64,000 bases of DNA from Bradyrhizobium sp. CCBAU 051011 (GTDB lineage Bacteria; Pseudomonadota; Alphaproteobacteria; Rhizobiales; Xanthobacteraceae), in assembly GCF_009930815.1 (NCBI RefSeq), contig NZ_CP022222.1, positions 868,001 to 932,000 on the forward strand, written 5' to 3'. How positions within the stretch are numbered: position 1 is the stretch's first letter; every line of letters begins with the position of its first letter. The translations under genes were made by a program, and so were the position numbers. Shown in pieces: positions 17,460 to 23,999 of the stretch. The notes beneath the pieces are model-generated. The model was not told the origin of the DNA and did not search any database. It was given only the letters and a program-made list of their open reading frames with translations.

Positions 17460-18329
17460 CTATGGGCTCAGCGCGCCGGTCAGGGCCTTTATATTGTGCC
17501 TGACCATCGCAATGTAAGTGGGAGAATCGCCCTTTTCGCCCGTCAGACTGTCGGAATAGAGCGTTCCGCCGACCCTGGCGCCGGTCTCGGCGGAGATCCG
17601 GCCCATCAGGCGGGGGTCGGTGATATTTTCCATAAAAACTGCCGGTATTTTGGCGGCCCGGATCTGGGTGATGATCCGCGCGACGTCGCGGGCGCTGGCC
17701 TCGGATTCGGTCGAGACGCCGAGCGGCGCGATGAACTCGATGCCATAGGCGCTCGCGAAATAGCCGAAGGCATTGTGGGTCGAGATCACCTTGCGGCGGC
17801 CTTCCGGAATTTTCGCCACCGCCTCGCGCACCTCGCGATCAAGCGCGTCGAGTTGCGCCAGATAGTCACTGGCGTTGGACTTGAAGGTTTCGGCGCCGGC
17901 GGAATCGGCGGCCACCAGCGCGTCGCGGATATTGGCGACATAGATCTTCGCATTGGCAACGGATTGCCAGGCGTGCGGATCGGCGTTGGAGCCGAGCTTG
18001 AGCGGCGTGACGCCCGTCGTCGCGGTCACAATGGCCGCCTTGCCGCCGGCGGACTTCACCAGCCGCGACAACCAGCCCTCGAACCCAAGGCCGTTGACGA
18101 AGACGAGCTTGGCATCGGCCATCTTCTTGGCGTCCGCCGGCGTCGGCGTATAGACATGCGCGTCGCCATCGGGCCCGACCAGCGTCGTGACGGCGACACG
18201 ATCGCCGCCGACATTGCGGACGAGATCGCCGAGGATCGAGAAGCTGGCGACGACGTTGAGGCGATCCGCGGCGCGGGCCGGGCCGATAGCCGAAATCAAG
18301 GCGAGAGCGATGAGCCAGAGCCGGATCAT
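17460..18329 (-). CDS. znuA: Zinc ABC transporter substrate-binding protein
   Basis: This 289-aa periplasmic metal-binding protein (cluster A-I) has a signal peptide (MIRLWLIALALISAIGPARA, cleaved before ADRLN). Metal ligands expected for the family are visible: His in GDAHVYTPTP, His in STHNAFGYFA, Glu/Asp in GVSTESEAS, and Asp in LYSDSLT. DPHAWQS is the usual second His region. It lacks the long His-rich loop of many ZnuA proteins, so manganese cannot be fully excluded, but the Zur box and the COG0523 gene point to zinc. Confidence 0.88.
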   Translation of the reverse strand: MIRLWLIALALISAIGPARAADRLNVVASFSILGDLVRNVGGDRVAVTTLVGPDGDAHVYTPTPADAKKMADAKLVFVNGLGFEGWLSRLVKSAGGKAAIVTATTGVTPLKLGSNADPHAWQSVANAKIYVANIRDALVAADSAGAETFKSNASDYLAQLDALDREVREAVAKIPEGRRKVISTHNAFGYFASAYGIEFIAPLGVSTESEASARDVARIITQIRAAKIPAVFMENITDPRLMGRISAETGARVGGTLYSDSLTGEKGDSPTYIAMVRHNIKALTGALSP

Positions 18330-18331
18330 GA

Positions 18332-19201
18332 CTATGCCTCGAGATGCCGGCCGGGGAACATCTGCCGGACCAGGCCGCTGACAGGGCCGAACAACAGCGA
18401 CACGATATACAGCACCGCGGCGACCAAAATAATCGCGGGGCCTGAGGGAATCTTGGTCTGGAACGACAGCACCAGCCCGGCATAGCCGGAGACGATGGCG
18501 CTGGCGACCGCGATGCAGATCATGCCGGTGATGTCGCGCGACCAGAAGCGCGCGATCCCCGCAGGCAGGATCATCAGGCCGACGCCGAGCAGCGTGCCGA
18601 GCGCGTGAAAGCCGTTGACGAGATTGATGACGACCAGCGCCAGGAAGGCGAGATGCGCGGGCGCGCCGGCGCGAGAGACAGTACGCAAAAACACCGGATC
18701 AACGCATTCGATCACCAGGGGACGATAGATCACCGCCATCACCAAAAGCGTAATGGTGGCGTTGAAGCCGATGACGAGCAGTGTCTGGTCGTCCATTGCG
18801 AGGATGTTGCCGAACAGCACGTGCAACAGGTCGATATTGGTGCCCTTGATGGAGACGATGGTGACGCCGAGCGCCAACGACACCAGGTAGAAGGTCGCAA
18901 GCGAAGCGTCTTCCTTCAGCTCGGTGTTGCGCGCGACAAGGCCGGCGAGCAGCGCCACCGTAAAGCCCGCGATCAATCCGCCGGTCGTCATCGCGAACAG
19001 ATTGAGCCCGGAAACCAAGAAGCCGATCGCAGCACCCGGCAGGATCGCATGCGCCATCGCGTCGCCGACAAGGCTCATCCGCCGCAGCATCAGGAACACG
19101 CCGATCGGGGCCGCGCCAAGCGCCAGCGCGGTCACGGCGGCGAGCGCGCGGCGCATGAACTCGAATTCGATAAAGGGCGCGAACAGCGCGTCGTACACCA
19201 T
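18332..19201 (-). CDS. znuB: Zinc ABC transporter permease
   Basis: This 289-aa ABC-3 family permease has about eight helices and the family stretches VFLMLRRMSLVGDAMAHAILPG and ALGTLLGVGLMILPA. The ATG at 19201 overlaps the znuC stop by one base (TGATG); an upstream GTG/ATG frame adds 11 poor residues. Its stop lies two bases before the znuA start. It forms the inner-membrane channel of the ZnuABC zinc importer. Confidence 0.9.
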   Translation of the reverse strand: MVYDALFAPFIEFEFMRRALAAVTALALGAAPIGVFLMLRRMSLVGDAMAHAILPGAAIGFLVSGLNLFAMTTGGLIAGFTVALLAGLVARNTELKEDASLATFYLVSLALGVTIVSIKGTNIDLLHVLFGNILAMDDQTLLVIGFNATITLLVMAVIYRPLVIECVDPVFLRTVSRAGAPAHLAFLALVVINLVNGFHALGTLLGVGLMILPAGIARFWSRDITGMICIAVASAIVSGYAGLVLSFQTKIPSGPAIILVAAVLYIVSLLFGPVSGLVRQMFPGRHLEA

Positions 19202-19956
19202 CAGGCCGCTCGCGACGGCATATCGGCGGCGCAAGCCGCGGCGCTGTCATCGAAGGCTTCGCACATCTTCATCGCCACGAGCAGGTTTTCCGGTGTCAGC
19301 GCGTCGGCGGTCGGCCCCCACGCGACCGGCCCGCGCGCCAGCAGCAGCGTTTCGGGGAAGTGGCTTCGTACCATCTCCAGATCGTGCAGCGCCGCCAGCA
19401 CGGTGCGCCCCTCGCCGTGCCAGCGCCCGACCAGCGCGATCAGGTCCGCCGATGTCTTGGCGTCGATGGCGTTGAACGGCTCGTCCAGAACGATCAGTCG
19501 GGCATCCTGCAGTAGCACCCGCGCAAACAGCATGCGTTGCATCTGCCCGCCCGACAGCGTGCCGATCGAGCGATTTTCAAAACCGTTGAGCCCGACGGCG
19601 GCGAGCGCCGCCAGGATCTTCTCGCGCGCAGCCTTGCCGATGCCGCCGAATGGACCGGTCGAACGCCACAGGCCGCTGCCGACGAAATCGAACACCGAGA
19701 TCGGGAAGCTGCGATCGATGTCGACGCTCTGCGGCAGATAGGCGATGTCCCTGATATCGAGACCGCCGAGATCGATCGATCCCGACAGCGGTTTCAGAAT
19801 TCCGGCGAGCCCGCGCAACAGCGTCGACTTGCCGGCGCCGTTCGGCCCGATCACGGCCAGCAGCGCGCCCGGCGCGACCTCGCCATTGAGGTGGTGCACC
19901 GCCGGGTGGCGGTCATAGCCGAGCGTGACGTTCCGGAATTTGATCTGCACGGCCAT
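19201..19956 (-). CDS. znuC: Zinc ABC transporter ATPase
   Basis: This 251-aa ATPase has Walker A GPNGAGKST, Q-loop YLPQSVDIDRSFPISVFD (typical of metal importers), signature TLSGGQMQRM, Walker B LIVLDEPFNAID and H-loop ALHDLEM. It is the second gene of the operon, three bases after the His-rich mini-protein, and is coupled to znuB. It drives zinc import at low external zinc. Confidence 0.92.
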   Translation of the reverse strand: MAVQIKFRNVTLGYDRHPAVHHLNGEVAPGALLAVIGPNGAGKSTLLRGLAGILKPLSGSIDLGGLDIRDIAYLPQSVDIDRSFPISVFDFVGSGLWRSTGPFGGIGKAAREKILAALAAVGLNGFENRSIGTLSGGQMQRMLFARVLLQDARLIVLDEPFNAIDAKTSADLIALVGRWHGEGRTVLAALHDLEMVRSHFPETLLLARGPVAWGPTADALTPENLLVAMKMCEAFDDSAAACAADMPSRAA

Positions 19957-19959
19957 GCT

Positions 19960-20151
19960 TCACCTCATCGCCAGCAGCACTACGGCCCACAGGGCGGCCG
20001 AGACCGCGAGCGCCGCGGCGAGCCGGGCCACGACGGTCATGCGCAGGATCGACCAGGGCGCAGCCTGCGCCGGATGCGGCATTGCCGGGCCATGGCTATG
20101 GGCGTGACCGTGGTGGTGATGGGCGTGGTCGTGGGGATGGGCGTGCGACAT
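19960..20151 (-). CDS. His-rich single-pass mini-protein heading the zinc operon
   Basis: This 63-aa protein has 11 or so histidines in its first 25 residues (MSHAHPHDHAHHHHGHAHSH), a short linker, then one helix (VVARLAAALAVSAALWAVVLLAM). The His tract is a likely zinc-binding tail on the cytoplasmic or periplasmic face of the inner membrane. It is the first gene behind the Zur box and only three bases from znuC. There is no ribosome-binding site before the ATG, because the operator ends six bases upstream; leaderless translation is possible. The family is unknown to me. Confidence 0.7.
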   Translation of the reverse strand: MSHAHPHDHAHHHHGHAHSHGPAMPHPAQAAPWSILRMTVVARLAAALAVSAALWAVVLLAMR

Positions 20152-20156
20152 GGGAA

Positions 20157-20175
20157 AACGTTATATTATAACATT
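20157..20175. promoter_or_regulatory. Zur box
   Basis: The core GTTATATTATAAC (20160-20172) is a perfect 13-bp palindrome, extending to 19 bp with one mismatched pair. Read on the minus strand it gives GTAATGTTATAATATAACG, matching the Rhizobiales Zur pattern AATGTTATAnTATAACATT at nearly all positions. It sits between the divergent starts at 20151 (minus) and 20186 (plus), so one operator could control both. Zur with zinc would repress. Confidence 0.8.
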
Positions 20176-20185
20176 ACGGGAGTCT

Positions 20186-20382
20186 ATGCGCCGGACCTTG
20201 GTCTATATACGCTCCTGCTGCCCGGACTCGCTCAAGCGTATTGGCTTTGGGAATTGTGGCCCTCGAAAGGAATCCCGTCTCACCCGCTGGCGGTGATGTG
20301 CGCAGCGTGGCTCGCCTTGCTCGGGATCTGGATCGTTGCGAAAACGACGTTGTTCGGCCGACGTTCGCTGCAGCTCAACTGA
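20186..20382 (+). pseudogene. Frameshifted small membrane protein gene next to Zur box
   Basis: An ATG at 20186 with GGGAG three bases upstream opens MRRTLVY and then leaves frame in the short (TA)3 run at 20204-20209. Dropping two bases there (20207-20208) restores a 64-aa protein with two hydrophobic helices: TLLLPGLAQAYWLWELWPSKG and LAVMCAAWLALLGIWIVAK, ending FGRRSLQLN. The second frame has no good start of its own; only a GTG at 20143, inside the opposing gene. This looks like a real gene with a dinucleotide insertion, or a sequencing error. Its place 10 bases from the Zur box suggests zinc control. Confidence 0.5.
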
Positions 20383-20421
20383 AGATATCACCGCGGCTGG
20401 GCCAGTGCCTTCGCGACCACC

Positions 20422-20559
20422 TTAAATCCGAATGCCAATTGATGAGGCCGCGGGCCGGATCAGCTGCACGACAACGTTGGTGTAACGGCTGCCGTTGAAG
20501 TTGACGTCAACGACCCACAACACGAAGACGGCAACAAATGCGGCGCCCACGGCTTTCAT
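20422..20559 (-). CDS. 45-aa single-helix protein, unknown
   Basis: The short frame begins MKAVGAAFVAVFVLWVVDV and ends ASSIGIRI, with one N-terminal hydrophobic helix and a soluble part rich in Asn/Arg (NFNGSRYTNVVVQLI). The composition and a clean start and stop suggest a real small exported or membrane protein; similar 40-50-aa proteins occur in Bradyrhizobium as far as I recall. It is convergent with the gene at 20186. Confidence 0.5.
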   Translation of the reverse strand: MKAVGAAFVAVFVLWVVDVNFNGSRYTNVVVQLIRPAASSIGIRI

Positions 20560-20659
20560 GAATTCTTAACGATGAGGGCATCGTAGGGGTTCCGCCACAA
20601 CGATCCGTCGTCACGATACGACTGCACCTAAGGGTGGTTGTCGCAGAGCTTACCCGCCT

Positions 20660-21163
20660 TCACGGTTTCCCGATCACCATCGCGATCGCTGCCGCGAGAA
20701 ACGGAAACGGCACCGACACCGCCGCGCGAAACCAGACGAACCTGGCCGGCATGAACGGGATTTCCCAGAGGATCATGCGCTGGAAGGCGAACAGCGCCCA
20801 GGCGACGACATAGGCGATAACCTGCGGCGTGCCACCGCCGACCTTCAGCGCCACTGCGCCGATCGAGAAGCCGACCACCGGGCCGCCCGGCGTCGCCGCC
20901 CCCGCGATGACAGCGGTCAAGACGCCAAACCAGCCGCTGTCGGGGCCGAGCCAGCCCGTGATGACTTCCGGCGGGATGACGGCGGCGATGTAGCCCGAGC
21001 CGATCACGCCGAGTGCGATGCGCGGCACGATGTTGATGAAATCCGTCGAGCCTTCGCGCACCGACGACACCAGCACGACGCGGCCGCGCCGCCAGGCCAT
21101 GAAGCCGAGAACGGCGACCGAGCCCCACAGGGTGACGTCGATGATCAGCGCGGAGAGCGTCAT
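20660..21163 (-). CDS. Half-size permease, C-terminal partner (COG0701-like)
   Basis: This 167-aa membrane protein has about five helices. It carries the motif IPPEVITGWLGPDSGWFG, then GAATPGGPVVGFSIGAVALKVGGG, and RMILWEIPFMPARFVWFRAAVS. These line up with the upstream gene, so the two are paralogous halves. The start overlaps the upstream stop by four bases (ATGA). The pair resembles the predicted permease family COG0701 (YraQ), normally one polypeptide. The transported substrate is unknown. Confidence 0.75.
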   Translation of the reverse strand: MTLSALIIDVTLWGSVAVLGFMAWRRGRVVLVSSVREGSTDFINIVPRIALGVIGSGYIAAVIPPEVITGWLGPDSGWFGVLTAVIAGAATPGGPVVGFSIGAVALKVGGGTPQVIAYVVAWALFAFQRMILWEIPFMPARFVWFRAAVSVPFPFLAAAIAMVIGKP

Positions 21164-21762
21164 GACGGTGGCTCCGACGTCTTTTTCGGATACATCCGCA
21201 CATAGACGAAGCGGCCGAGCGCGCCGGCCAACACGGGGATCGGCAGCGAGATCACCGCGCGCCAGAGCGTGAATTCCGTGCCGAGGATAGGCAACTCCCA
21301 AGCGACCGCGCGGCCGTAGCCGATCAGCGTCCAGCTCACCACCATCGCGATGGTGGCGCCGAAATCGGCGCCGACGGTCAGCAACGCCGCCGCCACCGGA
21401 TAGGCGGTGAAGGGGCCGCCGGGCAGGATCGCGCCGAACGCTGTTCCGATTAGCAGGCCCTTCAAGCCCGATTCCGGCCCGAGTGAGCGCGAGACTTTTT
21501 CGTGCGGCAGAATTTCCGCGATGAATGCACCTAGCAGGCAGCCGGCCAGCACGCGCGGCATGATTTCGCCGAACAGCCAGAGATCGTGGGTGAGTATCTT
21601 GAGCACGCCGTCGATGCCGTCGCGCCGCCAGACGAGGCCTGCGCAAACCGCGACGAGCGCCCCGATCACGATCATCGACCAGCCGACCGGCTTGCGGGCA
21701 CGCCGCGGTTTTGGCTCGGCTTCATCGGCAGGCGCCGGATCTTTTATCTGATGTTCTGACAA
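21160..21762 (-). CDS. Half-size permease, N-terminal partner (COG0701-like)
   Basis: About 200 residues: a Pro/Arg/Lys-rich cytoplasmic N-terminus, one helix (MIVIGALVAVCAGLVW), then a four- to five-helix domain with LPHEKVSRSLGPESGLKG, GAILPGGPFTAYPVAAALL and RAVAWELPILGTEFTLWRAVIS. It shares these three motifs, in order and spacing, with the next gene. The start is uncertain: I used TTG 21762; an ATG at 21876 would add 38 unlikely residues. Together with its partner it probably forms one transporter. Confidence 0.7.
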   Translation of the reverse strand: MSEHQIKDPAPADEAEPKPRRARKPVGWSMIVIGALVAVCAGLVWRRDGIDGVLKILTHDLWLFGEIMPRVLAGCLLGAFIAEILPHEKVSRSLGPESGLKGLLIGTAFGAILPGGPFTAYPVAAALLTVGADFGATIAMVVSWTLIGYGRAVAWELPILGTEFTLWRAVISLPIPVLAGALGRFVYVRMYPKKTSEPPS

Positions 21763-21909
21763 GGCAATCGTGTGGGCGGGTGATGCTCGTCCACCCTGCT
21801 TAGTCCCGCTGAAGTGACGACGCAAACGGAAGCTCGCACGATACCCATGCGCTCTCAGGCATGCCCATGCGGGCACGTCACGCGGCCCGTGTTCGTACGG
21901 GCTATTGGT

Positions 21910-22284
21910 TCAGCTGAACTGGCGCACCAGCGCGAGGCCCGCGAACAGCCCGGCGATCGAGAGCACGACGGAGCCGATCACGTAAAGCGCCGCCAGCGTG
22001 AGTTCGCCGCGCTCATAGAGCAGCGCCGCATCGAGCGAGTAGGCCGAGAACGTGGTGTAGCCGCCGAGGATGCCGGTCATCAAAAACAGCCGCCAGGGCT
22101 GCGAGGCCTCACCCTTGAAGGCGAGATAGCCCGCAATCAGCCCCATCACGGTCGAGCCTGATATGTTGATGATAAAGGTGCCCCAGGGAAATCCGGGACC
22201 GAGGCAGCGGGCGCAGGTGACGTTGATGAGATGGCGCAGCGTGGCGCCAAGGCCGCCACCGACAAAGACCAGCAGATAGCTCAT
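21910..22284 (-). CDS. crcB: Fluoride exporter CrcB/Fluc
   Basis: This 124-aa protein of four helices has the Fluc signatures GGGLGATLRHL, GTFIINISGS (the pore Asn and membrane break) and GGYTTFSAYSLDA (the Phe-box TTFS stretch). Fluc channels are dual-topology homodimers that release cytoplasmic fluoride. The ATG at 22284 is preceded by GGGATAAA. I looked for a fluoride riboswitch upstream and saw none. Confidence 0.93.
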   Translation of the reverse strand: MSYLLVFVGGGLGATLRHLINVTCARCLGPGFPWGTFIINISGSTVMGLIAGYLAFKGEASQPWRLFLMTGILGGYTTFSAYSLDAALLYERGELTLAALYVIGSVVLSIAGLFAGLALVRQFS

Positions 22285-22379
22285 CGCAGCTTTATCCCAT
22301 GTCAGCGAAGTCACCCGGCATTGCCGCTTGTGCCGCAAGCCGGTGGTCGCCGCAAGGATCGGACGGCATATGTGCCAAC

Positions 22380-22411
22380 AAAAAGGGGCGGCAGCCGCAG
22401 CTACCGCCCCT
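22380..22411 (-). terminator. Intrinsic terminator (minus strand)
   Basis: On the minus strand the stem GGGGCGG (22404-22410) / CCGCCCC (22385-22391) with a 12-base loop is followed by TTTTT (22384-22380). It lies downstream of the superoxide dismutase gene, beyond the repeat element, and upstream of crcB. Confidence 0.7.
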
Positions 22412-22427
22412 GAGGAATCGCAGCCCC

Positions 22428-22572
22428 GTCATTGCCTGCGACAAACGCGAAGCGTTTGTGCAAGGGAGTGAAGCGACGAAGCAATCCATATCTCGGCATA
22501 ACGGATAGATGGATTGCTTCGTGGAGCCTGTCATCGGACGCGCATTCACGCGACCCGTTGGCTCGCAATGAC
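22428..22572. repeat. Dispersed palindromic repeat element
   Basis: This 145-base imperfect palindrome has outer ends gtcattgc (22428-22435) / gcaatgac (22565-22572) and central arms gaagcaatccat (22478-22489) / atggattgcttc (22509-22520). Elements with CGTCATTGCGAG and GAAGCAATCCAT are common intergenic repeats in Bradyrhizobium and Rhodopseudomonas genomes. It lies between the sod stop and its terminator, so it would be transcribed as a long hairpin. Confidence 0.75.
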
Positions 22573-22594
22573 GGTGTCAGCGGCTTTGATCGGC

Positions 22595-23197
22595 TTACGC
22601 TCCGGCCTTGCCGTACAGCTCGTCGACATAGTCCCAGTTGATCAAATGATCGCAAAACGCCTTCAGATAGTCGGGACGGCGGTTGCGATAATCGATGTAG
22701 TAGGAGTGCTCCCAGACGTCGCAGCCGAGGATCGGCGTGGCGCCATGGACCAGCGGACTTTCGCCGTTCGCGGTCTTGGAGATTTCGAGCTTGCCGTTCT
22801 TGACCGACAGCCAGCACCAGCCGGAGCCGAACTGACCGACGCCGGCGGCGGCGAAATCGGCCTTGAACTTTTCGAGACCGCCGAGATCCTCGGTGATCTT
22901 CTTTTCCAGACGGCCGGGCAGCTTGCTGCCGCCGCCATTCGGCTTCATCCAGTTCCAGAAGTGCAGGTGGTTGTAGTGCTGGCCGGCATTGTTGAACACG
23001 GCCGGATTCTTGCCGAACGAACCCTTGACGATCTCCTCCAGGGACTTGCCTTCGAATTCTGTCCCCTTGATCGCGTTGTTTCCGTTGGTCACGTAAGCTT
23101 GGTGATGCTTGTCGTGGTGGTATTCCAGCGTTTCCTTGGACATGTGGGGTGCAAGGGCGTCGTGGGAATAGGGGAGATTGGGCAGCGTGAAGGTCAT
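22595..23197 (-). CDS. sodB: Superoxide dismutase, Fe type
   Basis: This 200-aa Fe/Mn-family SOD converts superoxide to peroxide and oxygen in the cytoplasm. Metal ligands: His in LEYHHDKHH, His in YNHLHFW, and Asp and His in GCDVWEHSYY. The active-site Gln sits in the N-terminal half (NNAGQHYNH) and the MnSOD Gln position in the C-terminal half is Gly (TANGESP), the pattern of iron enzymes. A good GGAAC-N16-CGTT promoter lies 36-60 bases upstream of the ATG. Downstream is a repeat element and then a terminator. Confidence 0.93.
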   Translation of the reverse strand: MTFTLPNLPYSHDALAPHMSKETLEYHHDKHHQAYVTNGNNAIKGTEFEGKSLEEIVKGSFGKNPAVFNNAGQHYNHLHFWNWMKPNGGGSKLPGRLEKKITEDLGGLEKFKADFAAAGVGQFGSGWCWLSVKNGKLEISKTANGESPLVHGATPILGCDVWEHSYYIDYRNRRPDYLKAFCDHLINWDYVDELYGKAGA

Positions 23198-23232
23198 GGG
23201 GTGATGTCCGAACTGATGGGAGAACGTGGTCT

Positions 23233-23257
23233 AACGGGAACCCTTATAGAAGGTTCC
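23233..23257 (-). promoter_or_regulatory. EcfG (general stress sigma) type promoter of sodB
   Basis: Minus strand: GGAAC (23257-23253), 16 bases, then CGTT (23236-23233). This equals the alphaproteobacterial EcfG consensus GGAAC-N16/17-CGTT. Transcription would begin about 25-30 bases before the sod ATG. The same stretch holds an imperfect palindrome, GGAACC..GGTTCC. Confidence 0.65.
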
Positions 23258-23375
23258 ATTGCGCATAAACACCGCAATTTGGCAAGAACCGGAAGGCCTT
23301 CCTGGTAACACCGCTCCGCGTCCCGCGTATGACGGGTATGGCAGCCGCAAGCATTGGCGCGACATGGGTGATGAA

Positions 23376-23912
23376 ATGAGCATCGAAATCGACGTCCTGA
23401 ACGGGGATTCCTCGTGGAAGCGGGCTGAGCCGCTGATGCAGGCGGTATGGCCGCGCGAAGTCATCGAAAAATTGTCCTGGGGGCACGTCAAATGGGCCCA
23501 TGCCGACCTGCGCGTGCTGATCGACGCGCCGGAAGACGCCCAGCCGGGGCTCGCCTGCCATGTCGGCGTTTACTTCCGTACCGCGACCTGGGACGGGCGC
23601 AAGGTTCAGATCGGGGGCATCGGCGGCGTTTCGACCCGGCCGGATTGCCGCGGGCGCGGCTATGCCTCGCTGGCGCTGAACGCCGCGATCAGGACGCTGC
23701 GCGATCACGAAGCGGTGCGGTTCGCGCTGCTGTTCTGCGAGCCGCACAATGAAGCGTTCTATGAAGCGCGTGGCTGGCATGCGTTCAAGGGCGGGGTCTA
23801 TGCCGAGCAGCCGGAGGGAAGAATTCGCTTCGAAGCGATGGCGCCATACGTGTTCGATTTCACGCGCAAGCCGCGCGATGGAATAATCGACCTATGCGGC
23901 CTGCCATGGTGA
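23376..23912 (+). CDS. GNAT family N-acetyltransferase
   Basis: This 178-aa protein has a GNAT core: DLRVLIDAP..GLACHVGVYFRT (strands 2-3), KVQIGGIGGVSTRPDCRGRGYASLAL (strand 4 and the acetyl-CoA loop RGRGYAS, about residues 92-98) and EAFYEARGW. The arrangement WGHV..ACHVGVYFRT..GGIGGV resembles aminoglycoside 2'-acetyltransferase-type GNATs, but no substrate can be assigned. I preferred ATG 23376, after GGGTGA; an ATG at 23364 is possible. It is divergent from sodB. Confidence 0.8.
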   Translation: MSIEIDVLNGDSSWKRAEPLMQAVWPREVIEKLSWGHVKWAHADLRVLIDAPEDAQPGLACHVGVYFRTATWDGRKVQIGGIGGVSTRPDCRGRGYASLALNAAIRTLRDHEAVRFALLFCEPHNEAFYEARGWHAFKGGVYAEQPEGRIRFEAMAPYVFDFTRKPRDGIIDLCGLPW

Positions 23913-23999
23913 CCCCTGCAGCGGCGCAGGGTGGCTTGCGCCACATCAGCCGGATAGTATGTCATCCGTAATCTATTGGATTTGGATGAGCGGTGACGC

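Noticed and set aside
22200..22340. Fluoride riboswitch ahead of crcB
   Set aside because: The upstream sequence lacks the conserved fluoride aptamer motifs, and the leader is short.
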